Shown: positions 5,454 to 9,171 of the stretch, in pieces
Layout: each line of letters starts with the position of its first letter
Numbering within the stretch: the stretch's first letter is position 1
The notes under the pieces: model-generated
Seen by the model: the letters and a program-made list of their open reading frames with translations, nothing else
Databases searched by the model: none
What the model was told of the DNA's origin: nothing
Assembly (NCBI GenBank): GCA_012798155.1
Contig: JAAZNR010000014.1
Location: forward strand, 1 to 9,171
Source of the DNA: Thermogutta sp.
GTDB taxonomy: Bacteria; Planctomycetota; Planctomycetia; Pirellulales; Thermoguttaceae
Direction of reading: 5' to 3'
DNA: 9,171 bases
Translations under genes and position numbers: made by a program

Positions 5454-6404
5454 ATGCGCACGGTCTTGGTCACGGGAGGCGCCGGTTTCATCGGCTCGCA
5501 TATCGTCGAGGCCCTGGTCGAGCGGGGAGACCGCGTCCGCGTGCTGGATAACCTCAGCACCGGCTATCTCTCCAATTTGGAGCCGATTTACGATCGCGTG
5601 GAATTCATCCACGGCGACGTGCAGGACCCGGAGACGGCGGCGGACGCCGTGCGGGGCGTGGACTGCGTTTTTCACCAGGCCGCCCTGGCCAGCGTCCCCA
5701 GAAGCGTGGAGCGGCCCCTCGACACGCACGCCGCCTGCGTGACCGGCACGATCGTGCTGCTGGACGCCGCGCGGCGGGCCGGCGTCCGCCGCTTCGTCTA
5801 TGCCGGCTCCAGCAGCGCTTACGGCGATCAGCCCTTCAGCGCCAAACGCGAGACGGACCTGCCCGATCCCATCTCGCCCTACGGCGCGGCCAAACTCGCC
5901 GGGGAATACTATTGCCGCGCCTTTTTCGCCACCTACGGGTTCGAGACGGTGGTGCTGCGTTATTTCAACGTCTTCGGCCCGCGACAAGATCCCAACAGCC
6001 CCTATTCTGCCGTCATTCCGCTGTTCATCACGGCCATCCTTTCCGGGCGACGGCCGGTCGTGTTCGGCGACGGCACGCAGTCCCGCGACTTCACCTACGT
6101 GGCCAACGTGGTTCACGCCAACCTCTTGGCGGCGGAGCGGCCGGGAGCGGCGGGCAAGGTGTTCAATGCCGCCAACGGGAAGAGCATCACCTTGCTGGAG
6201 CTGCTGGCCGCCATCAACCGCGTCTTGGGCACCCACGTCGAACCCGAGTTCGCCCCGCCCCGCCCCGGCGACATCCGCGAGAGCATGGCCGACATCGCGG
6301 CCGCTCGATCCCTGCTGGGATACCAACCGCAAGTCGATTTTCCGACGGGCCTGGAACGCTCGATCGACTACTACCGGATGATCTGCGGCTCTCCGCCGGC
6401 GTAA
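5454..6404 (+). CDS. NAD-dependent nucleotide-sugar epimerase, WbpP/UDP-GlcNAc 4-epimerase-like
   Basis: A complete 316-aa extended short-chain dehydrogenase. TGGAGFIGSH at 7-16 is the Rossmann dinucleotide motif, D32 follows strand two (NAD preference), HQAALASVPRSVERP lies at 74-88, and the catalytic Ser-Tyr-Lys set is SSS at 119-121 with Y143 and K147 (YGAAK). YFNVFGPRQDPNSPYSAVIP and the GDGTQSRDFTYVANVV stretch are typical of bacterial UDP-hexose and UDP-HexNAc 4-epimerases. SVPRS in particular recalls the WbpP/Gne group acting on UDP-GlcNAc or its uronic acid. It should supply an activated sugar for envelope polysaccharide or glycolipid. ATG 5454 has AAGGAG 10 nt upstream. Substrate choice (GlcNAc, Glc or uronate) cannot be settled from sequence alone; a GDP- or dTDP-sugar dehydratase is less likely given these motifs. 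Confidence 0.9.
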   Translation: MRTVLVTGGAGFIGSHIVEALVERGDRVRVLDNLSTGYLSNLEPIYDRVEFIHGDVQDPETAADAVRGVDCVFHQAALASVPRSVERPLDTHAACVTGTIVLLDAARRAGVRRFVYAGSSSAYGDQPFSAKRETDLPDPISPYGAAKLAGEYYCRAFFATYGFETVVLRYFNVFGPRQDPNSPYSAVIPLFITAILSGRRPVVFGDGTQSRDFTYVANVVHANLLAAERPGAAGKVFNAANGKSITLLELLAAINRVLGTHVEPEFAPPRPGDIRESMADIAAARSLLGYQPQVDFPTGLERSIDYYRMICGSPPA

Positions 6405-6418
6405 CGCCGGCCGGCGTT
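6403..6418 (+). terminator. Perfect 16-bp palindrome overlapping the epimerase stop codon
   Basis: AACGCCGGCCGGCGTT is perfectly self-complementary and includes the last two bases of the TAA stop at 6402-6404. Only three T residues end it, so it is a GC-rich hairpin rather than a classic intrinsic terminator. Its position favours a 3'-end or mRNA-stability role. Confidence 0.4.
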
Positions 6419-6450
6419 TCCCCGCAACACGATTTTGACGGCGCAAACAC

Positions 6451-6560
6451 GAGCCGCCGGCGTAAGCTGGTGGTGTATAGCGCAATCCAACGCAAGCCGG
6501 CAGTGGCAGCCATGCGTCTGGGGGCTTCGCTCCGCTACGACCCCAGCCACCCGGCCGAGC
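6451..6560. repeat. Dispersed-repeat-like sequence with GUAA-loop hairpin
   Basis: CCGCCGGC-GTAA-GCTGGTGG at 6454-6473 forms an 8-bp stem with two G-U pairs closed by a GUAA (GNRA-type) tetraloop. Further on, CTGGGG and CCCCAG (within about 6517-6546) bracket GCTTCGCTCCGCTACGA. The 12-mer CCGCCGGCGTAA also occurs at 6393-6404, at the end of the epimerase gene. I recall similar phrases recurring between planctomycete genes; this is not testable in one window. Confidence 0.45.
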
Positions 6561-6649
6561 CATTCTCCCATGGACGTTTTCTCGCGCTCCGGCCCGCAGG
6601 GCAAACCCCATCGCGGACGCCCCGCCGCCTCCCATCGTGAACACTCCGA

Positions 6650-6679
6650 TTGACCGTCGCTCCCTTCCCGACGTACAAT
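6650..6679 (+). promoter_or_regulatory. Sigma70-like promoter for the acyltransferase pair
   Basis: TTGACC (6650-6655) and TACAAT (6674-6679) are separated by 18 bp, each matching five of six consensus bases. The predicted start near 6686 leaves a leader of about 32 nt before ATG 6718. No Shine-Dalgarno sequence is visible in that leader. The site lies downstream of the epimerase gene, so the two acyltransferase genes are probably transcribed separately from it. Confidence 0.6.
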
Positions 6680-6717
6680 CCGGCTTTTGACGACTTCGCC
6701 CTGGCATTGGTTCAACC

Positions 6718-7842
6718 ATGGACTCCTTGGTCGTACAACCGGTCGCATCGAAACGCGAGCAGAAGCTGTTCCTGGAATTCCCCTGGTCGCTGTACCGGGG
6801 AGACGCCAATTGGGTCCCGCCGTTACGGAACAACCAGCGCGAGTTGGTCGGTTATCGGCCCCACCCCTTCTACGAGCGTAACGAGGCACAGACGTTCTTG
6901 GCGTTTCGGGGCGGTCAAGTGGTGGGCAGGATCGCGGCGATCTTGAACCGCGGGCACATCGAACGGTTCGGCGATCCACGGGGATTCTTCGGTTTCTTCG
7001 AATGCCGCGACGACGCCGAAGCGGCCGCGGGACTGTTCGACGCCGTCCGCCGCTGGTTCGCCGAGCGGGGGATCGAAAAACTCCGCGGCCCGGTCAACCC
7101 CAGCCTGAACTACGAGCTGGGGCTGCTGATCGAGGGCTTCGACTCGCCGCCGACCTTCATGATGACCTACAATCCGCCGTACTATCAGCGGCTCATCGAG
7201 TCCTACGGTTTCCGCAAAACGCAGGACCTGTACGCCTACTGGGGGCATGTCAGCATGCTCCCGGGGATTCGCGCCAAACTCAAGCCGGTCTGTGATAAAA
7301 TAGCGGAGCGGTTGGGGGCTCGCATCCGCTACTTGAACAAGCGCCGATTCCTGGAGGACGTGCATCTGTTTTTGGATATCTACAACCAATCCTTGACCAA
7401 CACGTGGGGATTCGTTCCCATGACCGAGAGCGAGGTGCGGCACATGGCTTCCGCGCTCCGCTGGCTGATGGTCCCCGAGTTGGCCCTGGGCGTGGAAGTG
7501 GACGGGCGGATGGCGGGGGCGGTGTTCGGCCTGCCGGACTACAACCCGCGGATCAAGAAAATCGACGGTCGCCTCTTTCCCTTCGGTTTTATCCATTTGT
7601 TGCGGAACAAGCGGGCGATCAAACGGATTCGCGTCATCAGCACCAACGTCTTGCCGGAATATCAGTTGCTGGGCCTGGGCCTGGTACTCCTGGAGGGTTT
7701 GGTGCCCAAGGCCCTGGAGTGGGGCATCGAAGAGGCTGAGTTTTCCTGGGTCCTGGAATCCAACGCGCTTTCTCGGGGAAGCCTGGAAAAAGGGGGAGCC
7801 AAGCGGATCAAGACCTATCGGCTGTACGACTTGGGTCCGTAA
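6718..7842 (+). CDS. GNAT-fold N-acyltransferase, YghO/bacterial ceramide synthase-like (first paralogue)
   Basis: A 374-aa cytoplasmic protein of a large, two-lobed GNAT-like family. Conserved-looking blocks are FPWSLYRGDANWVPPL (21-36), HPFYERNEAQTFLAF, GQVVGRIAAI, FFGFFE, RGPVNPSLNYELGLLIEGF, NPPYYQRLIESYGF and DLYAYWG. The C-terminal half carries the acyl-CoA pyrophosphate loop as Q316-LLGLG (Q/RxxGxG), followed by EFSWVLESNALSRGSLEKGGAKRIKTYRLY, the usual GNAT motif B region. I recall E. coli YghO and the Caulobacter bacterial ceramide synthase as members of this family, which would make N-acylation of a long-chain base one possible reaction; that is inference. The start at ATG 6718 has no Shine-Dalgarno but sits 32 nt after a good promoter. 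It is 67 bp upstream of a diverged paralogue on the same strand, probably in one transcript. Confidence 0.85.
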   Translation: MDSLVVQPVASKREQKLFLEFPWSLYRGDANWVPPLRNNQRELVGYRPHPFYERNEAQTFLAFRGGQVVGRIAAILNRGHIERFGDPRGFFGFFECRDDAEAAAGLFDAVRRWFAERGIEKLRGPVNPSLNYELGLLIEGFDSPPTFMMTYNPPYYQRLIESYGFRKTQDLYAYWGHVSMLPGIRAKLKPVCDKIAERLGARIRYLNKRRFLEDVHLFLDIYNQSLTNTWGFVPMTESEVRHMASALRWLMVPELALGVEVDGRMAGAVFGLPDYNPRIKKIDGRLFPFGFIHLLRNKRAIKRIRVISTNVLPEYQLLGLGLVLLEGLVPKALEWGIEEAEFSWVLESNALSRGSLEKGGAKRIKTYRLYDLGP

Positions 7843-7909
7843 TGCCGGCGCCGTCGGCCCGCGGCACCGGTTGCATTCCGTTCGCCGTGGAATCTCGATC
7901 GGGGCGACG

Positions 7910-9130
7910 ATGACTTCGTTCAATCTTTCGAACTTTTTCGACTTTGGGCTGGAACCGCGCCCCATGCTGCGGTTGCGGATGCCGCAAGACAGGGAGGCGC
8001 CGGTTCGCGTGCGTCAAGTGCGAACCTGGCGCGATCAGTATTACTTCACGCGTTTGCCCTGGCTGATCTATCGGAATGATCCGGCCTGGATTCCCCCCTT
8101 GTTGATCGAGGTCAAGGAATTCCTCGATCCGGGGAAGCATCCTTTTCTTCAGCACGGTACGGCGGCCCAGTTCCTGGCCTGCCAGGACGGCTGCCCGGTC
8201 GGCCGCGTCTTGGTGAGCGAGGACCCCCGCTACAACGCCAAGCACGGCACCAAGACCGCCTGCTTCGGGATGTTCGAGTCGATCGAGTCGCCGCGGGTCG
8301 CCGCCGCCTTGCTGGAGGCCGCCGCGAATTGGGCCAAGTCCCGCGGCCTGAACCACCTCCTGGGGCCGATCGATTACTCCATCAACTACCCGTGCGGACT
8401 CTTGATCGAAGGTTTCCAGTACCCGCCGCGGGTCATGATGAATCACAACCCGCCCTATTACGAGGGACTCCTGGAAGGCTGGGGGTTGACCAAGGCCAAG
8501 GACCTCTACGCCTGGTGGTTCGATTCGGATAACGAGCGGTTGCTGGAGTGGGCGCGGCGGGTGCGGCGGGTGGAGCAGCGTTGCCGGGCGGTGATCCGGC
8601 CCTTCGACATGAACAACTTCGAGACCGAGATCGAGCGCTGCGCCCAGGTCTATGCCGCCACGCGATACGATCAATGGGGGTTCATCGATCTGACGCCGGC
8701 CGAGTTCCGCTATTTCGCCAAGCGATTGGCCCAGTTCGCCAGGCCCGAAATGGTGCTGATCGCGGAATTGGACGGCAAGGCGGTGGGCTTCTCCATCGCC
8801 GTGCCCGACTTCAACGAGGCCATCCGCCCCCTCAACGGCCGGCTGACCTCTTGGGGAATGCCGATCGGCGCGGTCCGCCTCTTCCAGCGTCTGCGGCAGG
8901 TGAAAATCGCCCGCGTCATGGTCCTGGGGCTGGTCCCCGGCTATCGGCACCGGGGTATCGCCGAGATGATGATTTACCGGACCATCGACCACGGCGTCGG
9001 CCGGCTGGGCTTCGAAGGGGCCGAACTGAGCTGGACTCTCGAAGACAACCATGCCATCAATCGCACGGTCAGCGCCGTGGGCGGGAAACTCTATAAACGG
9101 TACCGCATCTACGAGAAGTCGCTGGAATGA
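7910..9130 (+). CDS. GNAT-fold N-acyltransferase, second diverged paralogue
   Basis: A 406-aa protein sharing the block order of its upstream neighbour: LPWLIYRNDPAWIPPL, HPFLQHGTAAQFLAC, FGMFE, GPIDYSINYPCGLLIEGF, MMNHNPPYYEGLL and DLYAWW. The acyl-CoA loop is R346-HRGIA, closer to the classic Q/RxxGxG/A than in the first copy, followed by ELSWTLEDNHAINRTVSAVGGKLYKRYRIYE. It has an extra N-terminal 20-30 residues (NLSNFFDFGLEPRPMLRLRM) before the shared domain. Identity with the first copy is concentrated in these blocks, so the two are old duplicates that probably differ in substrate rather than recent copies. I chose ATG 7910; an in-frame TTG at 7871 would add 13 residues. The ribosome site (GGGGCG about 4 nt upstream) is weak. 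The gene is complete; 41 bp follow it. Confidence 0.85.
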   Translation: MTSFNLSNFFDFGLEPRPMLRLRMPQDREAPVRVRQVRTWRDQYYFTRLPWLIYRNDPAWIPPLLIEVKEFLDPGKHPFLQHGTAAQFLACQDGCPVGRVLVSEDPRYNAKHGTKTACFGMFESIESPRVAAALLEAAANWAKSRGLNHLLGPIDYSINYPCGLLIEGFQYPPRVMMNHNPPYYEGLLEGWGLTKAKDLYAWWFDSDNERLLEWARRVRRVEQRCRAVIRPFDMNNFETEIERCAQVYAATRYDQWGFIDLTPAEFRYFAKRLAQFARPEMVLIAELDGKAVGFSIAVPDFNEAIRPLNGRLTSWGMPIGAVRLFQRLRQVKIARVMVLGLVPGYRHRGIAEMMIYRTIDHGVGRLGFEGAELSWTLEDNHAINRTVSAVGGKLYKRYRIYEKSLE

Positions 9131-9171
9131 GCACACCCTGGGCGGACACCGGGTCCGCGGGCACGGCGGGC
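9131..9171. other. Window end, no feature
   Basis: Forty-one bases after the stop codon. A short ACCC/GGGT pairing is visible at about 9135-9154, too weak to call a terminator. Confidence 0.3.

Noticed and set aside
5220..6833. Very long minus-strand open frame (about 537 codons)
   Set aside because: It runs antisense to the well-supported epimerase gene and into the acyltransferase start. Its length reflects the third-position GC of the real genes, and its composition is Arg/Gly-rich without motifs.
6823..7965. Minus-strand open frame opposite the first acyltransferase
   Set aside because: Shadow frame; the plus strand has a promoter and conserved blocks.
7808..9136. Long minus-strand open frame opposite the second acyltransferase
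   Set aside because: Antisense shadow of a gene with clear GNAT motifs; no family features of its own.
1..9171. tRNA or rRNA genes
   Set aside because: I saw no cloverleaf with a GGTTCRA-type T arm or conserved rRNA segments on either strand by eye.

Overview
This window most likely comes from a Planctomycetota chromosome, probably of the Pirellulales type. It is GC-rich. It carries a complete DUF1559 pseudopilin-like protein (prepilin motif [18 protein letters not shown] at one end, H-X9-DG signature at the other), a hallmark of that phylum. It also has a short tyrosine-rich secreted protein of a style common in planctomycetes, long gene-free spacers and many small dispersed repeats. The genus cannot be fixed from this sequence.

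Left part, about 1-3280, mostly minus strand. Positions 1-190 hold degenerate CGCAGAG-type repeats that fold into an inverted repeat. A 171-bp MITE-like element (286-456) has 19-bp inverted ends and a TCA duplication. It sits exactly in the stop codon of the DUF1559 gene (457-1425, minus) and separates that gene from its likely 3' hairpin. Next comes a small membrane-anchored or secreted CPVCH protein resembling DUF2946 (1726-2214, minus). Upstream of it, on the same strand, a promoter-like pair followed about 70 nt later by a strong intrinsic terminator (2406-2510) suggests a small RNA or an attenuated leader. The stretch 2530-3277 appears to have no gene. It holds a nested hairpin repeat, a second MITE-like element (2905-3070) with matching flanking duplications, and a 46-bp tandem duplication (3089-3180).

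Middle, about 3280-5450. A 107-aa tyrosine-rich secreted protein (minus) has five TGACG motifs, mostly in two 23-bp tandem units, upstream of its start. A plus-strand, probably all-helical orphan protein of about 268 aa follows (4247-5053), then a 400-bp spacer with short repeats.

Right part, 5454-9130, plus strand. An extended SDR nucleotide-sugar epimerase (UDP-GlcNAc 4-epimerase/WbpP-like) ends in a perfect 16-bp palindrome. After a repeat-bearing spacer, a good sigma70-like promoter (6650-6679) drives two tandem, diverged paralogous GNAT-fold acyltransferases of about 374 and 406 aa, 67 bp apart. Their YghO-like architecture recalls the family said to include bacterial ceramide synthases. 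A pair of N-acyltransferases acting on lipid or surface precursors is therefore the most interesting functional hypothesis here, but it rests on family recall and is not proven by the sequence.
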